NCBI RefSeq assembly: GCF_029016285.1
Contig: NZ_CP091975.1
Coordinates: 1,612,001-1,676,000 of the forward strand
Direction: 5' to 3'
Length of the DNA stretch: 64,000 nucleotides
Origin: Vibrio sp. DW001
GTDB lineage: Bacteria > Pseudomonadota > Gammaproteobacteria > Enterobacterales > Vibrionaceae
Below, in pieces: positions 18,911 to 27,499 of the stretch (its first letter is position 1; every line of letters starts with the position of its first letter). The notes under the pieces were generated by a model. The model did not search any database, was not told where the DNA came from, and saw nothing but the letters and a program-made list of their open reading frames with translations. Made by a program: the position numbers and the translations under genes.

Positions 18911-20413
18911 ATGATAGATAATTCTGTATTCCCATCCCCTGTTTATAAAGAAACGGTGTTGGCGCCTCTCTTTGAGGGTTCAAAAAAGCATTTTAAACAA
19001 GGGCACTTAGCGATTGACCAAGCCCACTGCATTATGTTGGTTGAACAGGGGATTCTGTCACCTCAAGAAGGAAGTGATATTCTCAATGCGTTGGATGAAA
19101 TTCTGCAAGAGGTCAATTTTGATGAGCTTGAGTACACGGGTGAATTTGAAGACTACTTTTTCTTTATAGAGCATTGTTTAAAGCAGAAGCTCGGTGCTGA
19201 TTTGGCCGGGCGACTTCATACTGGTCGGAGCCGAAACGATATCGACCATACGCTGTTCAAGCTCAACCTCAAACAGCGCCTTTTTACGTTGGATAGCGAC
19301 CTGACGCAACTGACGACAACACTGCTCGATGTGTGTGAGCTCAATTATGAAACGATTGTCTTAGCATATACGCATGGTCAGCCCGCACAACCGACAACCT
19401 TTGCCCATTACCTTGCGGCCCTTGTTGAGGTGATGCACAGGGACAGGCAACGCCTTTTTCATAGCTTAGAGATTGTCGATCTTTCTCCTATGGGCGCAGC
19501 TGCGATTACTACGTCCGGGTTTAATCTTTCTCGAGACCGAGTGGCGGAGTTATTGGGATTTCTTAAACCTCTACAAAACTCCTATGGCTGTATCTCTTCT
19601 TGTGATTACATCACGTCAGTCTACAGTGCGCTGAAATTGTTATTTATCCATATCAGTCGATTTGTACAAGACATGGCTCAGTGGAGTAGCTTTGAAACCG
19701 GCCATCTATACGTTCCGAATTCACTGGTACAGATCAGTTCTATAATGCCGCAAAAGCGAAACCCTGTCCCCATCGAACATATGCGTCTCATTTGTTCTAA
19801 AGGCGTTGGTCTCTGCGATACGATTGTCAACGCAATGCATAACACCCCCTTTACGGACATGAATGATAGTGAAAGCGAGACGCAACAGGTTGGGTATCAA
19901 GCCTTTGATAACAGCCACCGTTTGTTGTCTTTACTTAACACCTTTATCGGTTCGGTCAGTATCAACCAAGACAGGGTAATGGATCACCTTGATAAGAGCT
20001 GTGCCACCATTACTGAGTTAGCCGATACGTTGGTTCGCAAAGAAGCGCTGTCCTTTAGGCAAGCACATGAAGTCGTTGCGGATATCGCTAATTATGTGGT
20101 GAGACATCAGTTGAGTCTGCAGACTGTTCCGGTTGATGTGTTCTATTCCTTATTTGAGCAGCATATTGGTCGGCCCAGTCAATTGACGGAATCTGAGCTA
20201 CGTTTTTATGCCTCGGCAAAAAACTTCATTGACGTGCGTAAAGGGTTCGGTGGTCCTGCTCCAATAGAAATGAAGAAATCGGTGTCGAAATATAGGGAAG
20301 AGTTACAGCATCTAAGTGATCAATGGGCATCGATTCAGACGTTCAGTGTGGAAGCGGAAAAGGTACGTTTGCAAGCCGTGAATGATGTAACGTCTAAACA
20401 GCAGAGGGGATAG
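18911..20413 (+). CDS. Argininosuccinate-lyase-family lyase in a sugar-catabolic operon
   Basis: A 500-residue member of the fumarase/aspartase superfamily, closest in motifs to argininosuccinate lyase: HTGRSRND at 103-110, [10 protein letters not shown] with His155, and the signature loop [10 protein letters not shown] at 276-285. These enzymes eliminate fumarate from a C-N (or C-O) bond. The usual N-terminal WGGRF-type motif of ArgH is absent, the Gln after RSRND is Ile, and no arginine genes are nearby; instead it lies 5 nt after a permease and 2 nt before the ABC ATPase. I infer a catabolic lyase acting on an imported substituted dicarboxylate, not arginine synthesis. It could be annotated argH by homology, which I think would mislead. 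Confidence 0.85.
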   Translation: MIDNSVFPSPVYKETVLAPLFEGSKKHFKQGHLAIDQAHCIMLVEQGILSPQEGSDILNALDEILQEVNFDELEYTGEFEDYFFFIEHCLKQKLGADLAGRLHTGRSRNDIDHTLFKLNLKQRLFTLDSDLTQLTTTLLDVCELNYETIVLAYTHGQPAQPTTFAHYLAALVEVMHRDRQRLFHSLEIVDLSPMGAAAITTSGFNLSRDRVAELLGFLKPLQNSYGCISSCDYITSVYSALKLLFIHISRFVQDMAQWSSFETGHLYVPNSLVQISSIMPQKRNPVPIEHMRLICSKGVGLCDTIVNAMHNTPFTDMNDSESETQQVGYQAFDNSHRLLSLLNTFIGSVSINQDRVMDHLDKSCATITELADTLVRKEALSFRQAHEVVADIANYVVRHQLSLQTVPVDVFYSLFEQHIGRPSQLTESELRFYASAKNFIDVRKGFGGPAPIEMKKSVSKYREELQHLSDQWASIQTFSVEAEKVRLQAVNDVTSKQQRG

Positions 20414-20415
20414 TC

Positions 20416-21531
20416 ATGGCTGAAGTATTATTGAAAAACATCTCTAAATCATATGGTAAAACTGAGGTAATCAAGACTCTGGATTTATCGATAAAAGATC
20501 GTGAATTTATCGTTCTTGTTGGACCTTCTGGATGCGGAAAATCAACCTTACTTAGGATGATTGCTGGCTTAGAAGAGATTACGCATGGTGAGCTGTATAT
20601 TGGGAATCAATACTCCAACGAGGTTGAACCCAAAAATCGAAACATCGCGATGGTTTTTCAAAACTATGCACTTTATCCGCATTTAACCGTTAAAGACAAT
20701 ATGTCTTTTGGTTTACGTGCTGCAAAAATGGATAAAGCCGAGATCGAAAGGCGGGTCGCTAATGCCGCAGATATCTTGGGTGTGACTCATTTACTCCAGC
20801 GAAAGCCATCAGAGCTGTCTGGAGGGCAAAGCCAAAGGATCTCTATGGGACGAGCTATCGTTCGAGATCCCGAAGTGTTTTTATTCGACGAACCTTTGTC
20901 GAATCTCGATGCGAAACTGCGTGCCAACATGCGAGTAGAGATAAAAAAATTGCACCAGAGGGTAAAAACGACGTCCATATACGTCACCCATGATCAAGTA
21001 GAAGCGATGACGCTTGCCGATCGAATTGTCATTCTTAAAGAAGGTGATATTCAGCAACTTGGCACCCCTATGGATGTGTACCACACGCCAGCCAACATAT
21101 TTGTTGCCACCTTTATTGGCAATCCACCGATGAATATCCTTAGTGGCACACTTAAACGTGACACCGAAAACTGGTGTGTAGACTTACCTGATTGCGAGAG
21201 TATTCCATTCCACGTGGAATACGATCTAGATGAATACAAAAACCTTGAGGTTAAGCTGGGCATCCGTCCGGAAGACATTCGAGTACTCAAAGTCGACGAG
21301 CAAGCAAATGACCATGAAAAAGTGTATTGCGCACACGCTACAGTGGTTGAACCTTTGGGTGCGGATACCACCGTTTTTACGGAAGTTGCGGGTGTAGAGA
21401 TCAAAGCGATAGCAAACGGTCGTCAGTTTATTCGTTCTGGAGATTCGATAAAAATTGCTTTTGATACAAGGCATTTGCATCTGTTTGATGTTGTGACAGA
21501 GAATCGAATTGTAGGGACACAACGCGATTAA
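20416..21531 (+). CDS. ABC transporter ATPase (MsmX/UgpC family)
   Basis: Cytoplasmic ATPase of 371 residues that energises the two permeases. Visible are Walker [10 protein letters not shown] (36-44), Q-loop [10 protein letters not shown], signature LSGGQ (134-138), Walker B VFLFDEP with Glu159, and the switch His in YVTHDQ. The C-terminal ~130 residues form the OB-like (TOBE) regulatory domain of carbohydrate importers. It starts 2 nt after the lyase stop with GAGGGGA upstream, so lyase and ATPase are co-translated, which ties the lyase to the transport system. Confidence 0.94.
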   Translation: MAEVLLKNISKSYGKTEVIKTLDLSIKDREFIVLVGPSGCGKSTLLRMIAGLEEITHGELYIGNQYSNEVEPKNRNIAMVFQNYALYPHLTVKDNMSFGLRAAKMDKAEIERRVANAADILGVTHLLQRKPSELSGGQSQRISMGRAIVRDPEVFLFDEPLSNLDAKLRANMRVEIKKLHQRVKTTSIYVTHDQVEAMTLADRIVILKEGDIQQLGTPMDVYHTPANIFVATFIGNPPMNILSGTLKRDTENWCVDLPDCESIPFHVEYDLDEYKNLEVKLGIRPEDIRVLKVDEQANDHEKVYCAHATVVEPLGADTTVFTEVAGVEIKAIANGRQFIRSGDSIKIAFDTRHLHLFDVVTENRIVGTQRD

Positions 21532-21587
21532 TATCAAGTGGCGTCAATGTAGCAAAATAGTCTAAAAGAATAGTTTGGAGAGAAATT

Positions 21588-24038
21588 GTGCATTTAACAG
21601 GTAATAAGCGGAAAAAACCCATTTCAAATAAAGTCGGCTTCACTGCTCCCGATTCACTATGGTTACAAACGAATGCCCTCTCTGCAACGTTGACTTTTAT
21701 GCAGACAGGCGCACACCCTGATGATGAAACATCCCCAGCTCTTGCTTATCTGGCGAGAGAGGTTGGGGTGAAGGTCGTTTACTGTTGTGCTGTTCGGGGA
21801 GAGGGTGGGCAAAACAATATTGGTTCGGAAAAAGAGACTGCCCTTGGTGTTTTACGTACGAGAGAGATGGAACAGGCCGCCTCTAACATTCCTATGGATC
21901 TTTATTGGCTTAATACAGAGCTTGAAGGCGCTATTCGTGATTTCGGGTTTTCAAAAAGTAAAACGGACACGCTTAAACATTGGGGAGAGGACAGGCTGAT
22001 CGAATCGTTAGTGCGCTCTATCAGAACGATCAAACCTAATGTAATTTGTCCTACATTTCTTGATGTAGAAGGGCAGCATGGTCATCATCGAGCGGTTACT
22101 GAGGCCACGATCAAGGCGTATTCACTCGCCGCAGATGAAACCGCCTACCCAGAACATCTGATGCAAGGGCTAGATATTTGGCAAGCAAACCAGTTACTTC
22201 TTCCTGCTTGGGGGGGGGGAGGGACCTGCTACGATGACCAAACCCCTCCACCATCAATGGACTTTACTCTTCCGACAGATTCTATTTTAAGAAAATGGAA
22301 AATGAGTTGTTTTCAGCTTGGAGAGGAAAGCCGTCAATTCCATCAGACACAGCAGATGGGGTTGGAATTAGACGCAAATATTGGAGAAAAAGCACGCTTT
22401 CATATTGTGAGTAATTGCTTTGAGGCCAATAAAAATAACAGTTTAGGTGGTGGTGTTCCACTCAGTTTGGATGCTTGGGCAGAGTGGTATCATGAGCAAC
22501 CTTGCGGAAAAACATTGGCAAGACTCGCTCAACAGTGTGAGCAGATTAGGAGTCATTATCCTGATCAACAGCAGATGATATACAACGTGATAGCAGCCCT
22601 TGAAATAACAGAGGACTTGGTTCTAACCGACCCCTATTTGAAAGAGCAGTTGTTGATAAAAAAAATGCAGTTAACCTCTTTACTGGCGAACTTAGCCGAT
22701 CTTACGTCTCGTGTTGACTTGGCAACGGACCTTATGTGCTGTGAACAACTCGTTCCTTTTACATATTCAGTGCTGAATAATGGTGTGCATGAGGTAAAAA
22801 ACTTAACGTTACGACTGTTTCAACAATCTGGAGAGCTTATCTATGAGAATGAGATTGGCCCTGTTGTTCGGAATGAAACGCTTACACATCACAGCCAGTT
22901 TACAGCACCAACGCGTATTTTCTTCCCCTATCAACAACGATTTATTGATGCATGTGATTATGGATCCCTACGCGGCGAAATCAGTTTTCTTATACTGGGT
23001 GTAAAGGTCACGCAGAAGATTGCGATGCCAACCACGGTTGTTAGACCAAAAGTGAGCCTGCTTAGCGTAGAGCCGAACCGCTATCTCAATCTTAGAAAAC
23101 GATTCGATTTCGATATTTCGTTGCAATTGAGTTGTCTTGATAGCCGCATTCATTCGCTTGATGTCTCGCCTACGTTACCGACAGGCTGGAAATCAGAGCC
23201 TTCAAAGATAACCCTTGATGTTACGGAATCCGCGAATCAAGATTTCCAATTCAAGATAATCACACCAGTAGGCACTGAACCGGGTCGATATGAAATCGCA
23301 GTGGGAGCAAAAAATAGTGCCGAATGTTGGCGTTCAAGTTTCCAGACGATTCAATACCCCCATATACAAGAGACGGGATTTTCGGTTCCTACAAGGGTGG
23401 TTGTGGAAGCGGTTGATTGTGAATTACCAGCATCAAGAATTGGGTGTTTCCTAGGGACAACAGACAATTATTTACGTCAATTGTTCACATTAGGGTTTGA
23501 AATAGAATCAATAGATAATCTTGATATGGATACACTGATTCGATTTGATGTTCTGTTAGTTGGTAGTTGTGCCTTCGCTTCAATCAGCGGTTACCCAGCA
23601 CTCAGCTCGTGGGTCGAAAATGGCGGTCGTTTAATCACCTTGTACCATCGTCCTGACGATAACTGGCAACCTCCTGCACAACTGACCATTGGTTCGCCTT
23701 CGATGCGTTGGCGGGTAACTCAGGCGGATAGCCCCGTGATTGCGCTTCAACCCGATTCTGAGATTATGCTGGAGCCTAACTTACTCACGGATAAAACGTG
23801 GCAGCATTGGCGAAAAGAACGGGGTCTTTATTTTATTAGAGAATGGGGAAGTGTGTATAAACCCTTGTTAAGAATCTTTGATGAAGACGGTACCGCATTT
23901 GATGGTATATTACTTTATGGTTGTATAGGAAAAGGGCAGCATATTCACTGTTCTTTATCGGTGGGGCATCAGCTTGAAAATACGGTTTCAGGCGCAGCAT
24001 CATTTGTTGCCAATTTGCTGAATAAGAAAGAAATATAA
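21588..24038 (+). CDS. Long PIG-L/LmbE-family deacetylase with C-terminal extension
   Basis: An 816-residue protein with an N-terminal zinc-dependent PIG-L (LmbE) deacetylase domain (about 36-290): the metal motif AHPDDE at 42-47 and the second ligand region GQHGHH with His164, His166 and His167. This family removes acetyl or other acyl groups from GlcNAc-type amino sugars (GlcNAc-PI, mycothiol and bacillithiol precursors). The remaining ~500 residues look like beta-sandwich modules followed by a class-I glutaminase-amidotransferase-like alpha/beta domain (VLLVGSCAFASISGYPALSSW). No signal peptide is present, so it acts in the cytoplasm. The start is GTG with GGAG 7 nt upstream. A run of ten G at codons 208-211 is a slippage hot spot. 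With the glucosamine kinase downstream the expected product is a free or substituted glucosamine. Confidence 0.88.
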   Translation: MHLTGNKRKKPISNKVGFTAPDSLWLQTNALSATLTFMQTGAHPDDETSPALAYLAREVGVKVVYCCAVRGEGGQNNIGSEKETALGVLRTREMEQAASNIPMDLYWLNTELEGAIRDFGFSKSKTDTLKHWGEDRLIESLVRSIRTIKPNVICPTFLDVEGQHGHHRAVTEATIKAYSLAADETAYPEHLMQGLDIWQANQLLLPAWGGGGTCYDDQTPPPSMDFTLPTDSILRKWKMSCFQLGEESRQFHQTQQMGLELDANIGEKARFHIVSNCFEANKNNSLGGGVPLSLDAWAEWYHEQPCGKTLARLAQQCEQIRSHYPDQQQMIYNVIAALEITEDLVLTDPYLKEQLLIKKMQLTSLLANLADLTSRVDLATDLMCCEQLVPFTYSVLNNGVHEVKNLTLRLFQQSGELIYENEIGPVVRNETLTHHSQFTAPTRIFFPYQQRFIDACDYGSLRGEISFLILGVKVTQKIAMPTTVVRPKVSLLSVEPNRYLNLRKRFDFDISLQLSCLDSRIHSLDVSPTLPTGWKSEPSKITLDVTESANQDFQFKIITPVGTEPGRYEIAVGAKNSAECWRSSFQTIQYPHIQETGFSVPTRVVVEAVDCELPASRIGCFLGTTDNYLRQLFTLGFEIESIDNLDMDTLIRFDVLLVGSCAFASISGYPALSSWVENGGRLITLYHRPDDNWQPPAQLTIGSPSMRWRVTQADSPVIALQPDSEIMLEPNLLTDKTWQHWRKERGLYFIREWGSVYKPLLRIFDEDGTAFDGILLYGCIGKGQHIHCSLSVGHQLENTVSGAASFVANLLNKKEI
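22210..22219 (+). repeat. Ten-G homopolymer inside the PIG-L deacetylase gene
   Basis: Ten consecutive G residues, followed by A and three more G, encode Trp-Gly-Gly-Gly-Gly at residues 208-212 within the catalytic domain. The frame is open as given. Loss or gain of one G would truncate the protein shortly after, so this tract could be phase-variable or could be a source of sequencing error. Confidence 0.9.
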
Positions 24039-24052
24039 ACAAGGGTTTGGTA

Positions 24053-24835
24053 ATGGATAAAATGTTCAATTCGACATTACTTGATGCACTGAAAGTGGAC
24101 ACATCGTCCCCTGGTATGCTTTATCAGAAACTGGCCAGCAATATAAAAATGGCCATTGAAAAAGGGATCCTGTCGGAGGGAGAGTTTCTTCCACCTCAAC
24201 GAAATTTGGCCTCTGATTTAGATGTTTCTCGTGTCACTGTTTCTAAAGCGATAGATGAACTCGCTAAGCAAGGCGTTGTTAAACTGATTCCGCGTCAAGG
24301 TGTTCAGATTGAACCCTACAACGACTATTCTCCTGTCCCGCCTAAATTGCATCTTTCTGACCAGTATAATTTTACCAAAGATATGCAAGCGAGAGACATG
24401 AAGCCTTCGACTCATTGGATAACAAAAGAAAATTGCCTAGCCAGTACTCAAGAAGCCCTTGCGTTGGGCATTCCTCAGAATAGTCAGGTAGGGCATTATT
24501 GGCGATTACGTTTTGCTGACGACAAACCCCTAGCGATCGAGGTTGCTTGTGTACCTTCTAGCGTCATAGCCGATAGCGGTGAAGTGGACGATTCTCTATA
24601 TGACACGTTGAAGTCTAAAGACTCGTTACCAATAAGAGCGATGCAAACCATTACCGCCCGTCCTGCGGACAAACGTACGGCTACGTATTTAGAGGTGCCA
24701 GAAGGGAGCGCTGTTTTGTATATCGAACGTAGAGGCTTTGATAGCGTTGACCGCTGTGTTGAATATACGCGTTATTGGTATCTGGGTGACCGATATTGTT
24801 TCATTGCTGATATGACGCTTGATGTGAATGAATAA
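24053..24835 (+). CDS. GntR-family transcriptional regulator (HutC/UTRA type)
   Basis: A 260-residue regulator with an N-terminal winged helix-turn-helix (PPQRNLASDLDVSRVTVSKAIDEL at about 45-68) and a C-terminal UTRA effector-binding domain (YIERRGFDSVDRCVEYTRYWY). HutC-type GntR proteins usually repress an adjoining operon and are released by a phosphorylated sugar or pathway intermediate; DasR and NagR, which respond to GlcN6P/GlcNAc6P, belong here. I use ATG 24053 with CAAGGG upstream; a TTG at 24047 is the alternative. The gene is internal to the operon, implying autoregulation. The operator could not be located by eye. Confidence 0.9.
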   Translation: MDKMFNSTLLDALKVDTSSPGMLYQKLASNIKMAIEKGILSEGEFLPPQRNLASDLDVSRVTVSKAIDELAKQGVVKLIPRQGVQIEPYNDYSPVPPKLHLSDQYNFTKDMQARDMKPSTHWITKENCLASTQEALALGIPQNSQVGHYWRLRFADDKPLAIEVACVPSSVIADSGEVDDSLYDTLKSKDSLPIRAMQTITARPADKRTATYLEVPEGSAVLYIERRGFDSVDRCVEYTRYWYLGDRYCFIADMTLDVNE

Positions 24836-24876
24836 CGTGTTATTGCAAGTAAACCACAGACGTTAAGATAGGTGAT

Positions 24877-25752
24877 ATGACTTTGTATTTGGTTGGTGTT
24901 GATGGCGGTGGAACCTCTTGTCGAGCTCGGATTCGCACTCAAGAAGGGATCCTTGTTGGTGAAGCGAAAAGTGGTAGCGCAAATATTCTGCTTGGTATTC
25001 AAGTTGCGATGAGTTCTATCATCGAATCCATCACTGAAGCAGCCTACTTTGGTGGTTTAAGTGAGTCAATCTTTCCCCAAATGCATATTGGATTGGCATT
25101 AGCAGGAGCGGAACAGAAATCGGTTTGGCACGACTTCATGAATCAACCTCATCCTTTTGCCAGTATGACGTTAAATACCGATGCCTACGGTGCGTGTATT
25201 GGTGCCCACAATGGCGAGACCGGTGCGATTATGATCGCGGGTACTGGGTCTTGCGGTATTTTTCTTCAGAACGGAAAGCAACACGTTGTTGGAGGAAGAG
25301 AGTTTCCAATCTCGGATCAAGGGAGTGGTGCTATCATGGGCTTACATTTGATTCAAAAAACCTTGCTTGCTGAAGATGATATTGGCGTAAAAACACCGCT
25401 TTCGGAGCATGTTATGGCGCATTTTAATCACGATGCAGATTGCATCGTTGAATGGTCAAAAAGTGCGCTTCCGTGTGATTATGGTCAATTTTCACCTGCG
25501 ATATTTCGTTATGCGCAATCAGGTGATGAACTCGCTATTGACCTACTAAAACAGACTGCCCATGATATTGAAATGTTTCTTGTCGCACTAAACAAGAAAG
25601 GCGCATACCAGATATGTTTAATGGGGAGCATCGCAGAGCGAATGAAACTCTGGCTCTCACCACCAGTACAACAATGGATTGTTGAGCCACAATTTGATGC
25701 AATTGAAGGTGCACTGATGTACGCGGGTAAAAAAGAGCATAATCTATTTTAG
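24877..25752 (+). CDS. gspK: Glucosamine kinase (BadF/BadG/GspK family)
   Basis: A 291-residue sugar kinase of the ASKHA fold. The phosphate-1 motif VDGGGTS lies at 8-14 and the second phosphate-binding motif is IMIAGTGSCGIF; the DQGSGAIMG segment and the tail EGALMYAGKKEHN closely resemble the Vibrio cholerae glucosamine kinase GspK as I remember it. The enzyme converts glucosamine plus ATP to glucosamine 6-phosphate, which NagB would pass into glycolysis. In Vibrio the known gspK lies in a chitin-disaccharide cluster; here the neighbours are a lyase and a deacetylase, so this may be a second copy or a relocated gene. Last gene of the operon, 41 nt after the regulator. Confidence 0.9.
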   Translation: MTLYLVGVDGGGTSCRARIRTQEGILVGEAKSGSANILLGIQVAMSSIIESITEAAYFGGLSESIFPQMHIGLALAGAEQKSVWHDFMNQPHPFASMTLNTDAYGACIGAHNGETGAIMIAGTGSCGIFLQNGKQHVVGGREFPISDQGSGAIMGLHLIQKTLLAEDDIGVKTPLSEHVMAHFNHDADCIVEWSKSALPCDYGQFSPAIFRYAQSGDELAIDLLKQTAHDIEMFLVALNKKGAYQICLMGSIAERMKLWLSPPVQQWIVEPQFDAIEGALMYAGKKEHNLF

Positions 25753-25845
25753 AAAGTGAGTGGCTGGCTGACAACGTATAGCGTTAACAAAGCGGTCATG
25801 TCTTGAATAAAAAATCAGTGGGTCGTTAATGTTTCAGTGTTGTAT

Positions 25846-25874
25846 AAGTCCACCCTTGTTAGGTGGACTTTTTT
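25846..25874 (+). terminator. Intrinsic terminator after the amino-sugar operon
   Basis: A perfect 9-bp stem AAGTCCACC/GGTGGACTT with a 7-nt loop runs into TTTT, 93 nt after the gspK stop. The convergent permease gene ends 18 nt further, so it may serve both directions, though the plus-strand U tract is the better one. Confidence 0.88.
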
Positions 25875-25891
25875 AATGGTATTTCTAGAAC

Positions 25892-27097
25892 TTAACCCAG
25901 AGAAGGGAGGTATCCGACGGTGATCAAGAATTGAGCCGCAACAATGAGTACCCCGAAAGAAGAAACCAGAGCCAATGATACGTTTCCACCCTTCACCTTG
26001 TACATTCCTTCATAACGGCTGTCCTTTCTTACTTTTTTTATCATCATAACAGGAAGAAATATGGCCAATACCGCGAGGGCAATTGCGGCATAACCTAGTG
26101 CCATGATAAAACCTTGTGGGTAGAACAAAGCAAAACACATTGGGGGTAAGAACGTCACAAACGCAGACAGCACACGATTCTGTTTGCCCTCATTTTTATT
26201 TAGCGAATCACCAAGGTATTCAAATAAACCAAGGCTTACCCCTAAGAAAGAGGTGAGTAGAGCGAGGTCAGCAAAAATCCCAATGATTTGGTTAAGCTGA
26301 TTAAAGTGGATCTTGGTGGCCAAAGCAGAAATCAACGCGCTCAAGCCTTTGCTTTCGGTCAGTTCCTGTTGGCTAATGACACCAAGCGTCATTATTTGCC
26401 AGAAGAGGTAAACAATCAACGGGATGGCTGAACCTATCACCACTGCTTTTTTCAAAGCCTTAGTATCACCGTCTAGGTAATTAACAATTGCAGGAATACT
26501 TCCGTGAAAGCCAAAAGAGGTAAATATCACCGGAATAGAGGCCACAATGAGCCCCTGTTGTAGAGGCATATTAAGAAGGTAAGACTCAGTAACATTGGGC
26601 GCAAGAAAAAACAGTACGGTAACCATTGTCACAAGTTTGGTTGCGAAGAGAATTCGATTGATATGATCAACCGTTCGGGTTCCAACCGTAACAATAAAAG
26701 CGACAATAATGGTAAAGATAACCGTTGCTATCGATCCATTTACTTCTATCCCTGTAAATTGAGAAACTCTTTCACCAAACTGAGCACCGCCTCCAGCGAT
26801 ATACGCCGAGCAGAGCGCATAAAACAGAAATAGCATCGCAATACTGGCGACCCATTTCCCCTTATCGCCCAAAAACTGCTTGGCTAACGTGTGCAAGGTT
26901 GCATTCGAAGGCGCATGTTGATGCAGCTCTAGCATAAGTAGTGCGGTGTAAGTCATCAATAACCAAAGTACGAGCATTATGGTTAAAGAGGTTGGGAAGC
27001 CTATCCCAGCGGAAGCCAAAGGAAGAGCAAGCATCCCTGCACCTATCGTGGTACCAGCGATGATCAAAGTACTGCCTAAAATCTTGGAATTTATCAT
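25892..27097 (-). CDS. tyrP: Aromatic amino acid permease (TyrP/Mtr family)
   Basis: Inner membrane symporter of 401 residues in the HAAAP family, with about eleven hydrophobic segments. The opening KILGSTLIIAGTTIGAGMLALPLASAG and the segment SFGFHGSIPAIVNYLDGD are hallmarks of TyrP/Mtr. The likely substrate is tyrosine, but TyrP and Mtr cannot be cleanly separated by eye. It is a single gene on the minus strand, convergent with the sugar operon. The ribosome binding site is weak (AAAGAAA). I do not see a perfect TyrR box (TGTAAA-N6-TTTACA) upstream. Confidence 0.88.
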   Translation of the reverse strand: MINSKILGSTLIIAGTTIGAGMLALPLASAGIGFPTSLTIMLVLWLLMTYTALLMLELHQHAPSNATLHTLAKQFLGDKGKWVASIAMLFLFYALCSAYIAGGGAQFGERVSQFTGIEVNGSIATVIFTIIVAFIVTVGTRTVDHINRILFATKLVTMVTVLFFLAPNVTESYLLNMPLQQGLIVASIPVIFTSFGFHGSIPAIVNYLDGDTKALKKAVVIGSAIPLIVYLFWQIMTLGVISQQELTESKGLSALISALATKIHFNQLNQIIGIFADLALLTSFLGVSLGLFEYLGDSLNKNEGKQNRVLSAFVTFLPPMCFALFYPQGFIMALGYAAIALAVLAIFLPVMMIKKVRKDSRYEGMYKVKGGNVSLALVSSFGVLIVAAQFLITVGYLPSLG

Positions 27098-27499
27098 TGT
27101 ATATTTTTCTTTACGGCTATAGGTATATGAATAGATTTAAACACTGCTTGTAAGCCATTACTTAGTCAGTATGAATGAGAGAAAAAGATTGTGTAGCATA
27201 TTCGATAAGAGATCAAAGGAAAGTGTAAAATATTTAATTGTTTACTGTATTTAATTGTTTACGAAATAATCGACGGTCAAATGTGTTAAGTTTTTGACAA
27301 GTGACTAACGAGCATATCCATTGACTATGGTTGTAGTCTGTTTTTGTAGATCATAAAAGTTGAGGCATAAAGAGGTATGGTCTAGATTAAGGTAACAGAC
27401 ATACTGTCGGCTTAACGATTGAAATAATTTGAAAATTTTAAGACGTAAAAGTGAAGGAACATGCTTAGAAGAAGAAAGACCAATAGCTAGGGAGAGAAA
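27098..27499. promoter_or_regulatory. Divergent AT-rich intergenic region between tyrP and an AraC gene
   Basis: This 402-nt gap holds the promoters of the permease (minus) and the AraC regulator (plus). It is AT-rich, contains the 15-bp direct repeat described separately, and no credible gene. Confidence 0.5.
27231..27262. repeat. 15-bp direct repeat, possible operator
   Basis: TATTTAATTGTTTAC occurs twice, at 27231-27245 and 27248-27262, with a 17-bp period separated by TG. It lies about 135 nt upstream of tyrP and 240 nt upstream of the AraC gene. Direct repeats of this kind suit AraC-type regulators, which bind tandem half-sites, but the spacing is shorter than the usual 21 bp. Confidence 0.6.
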
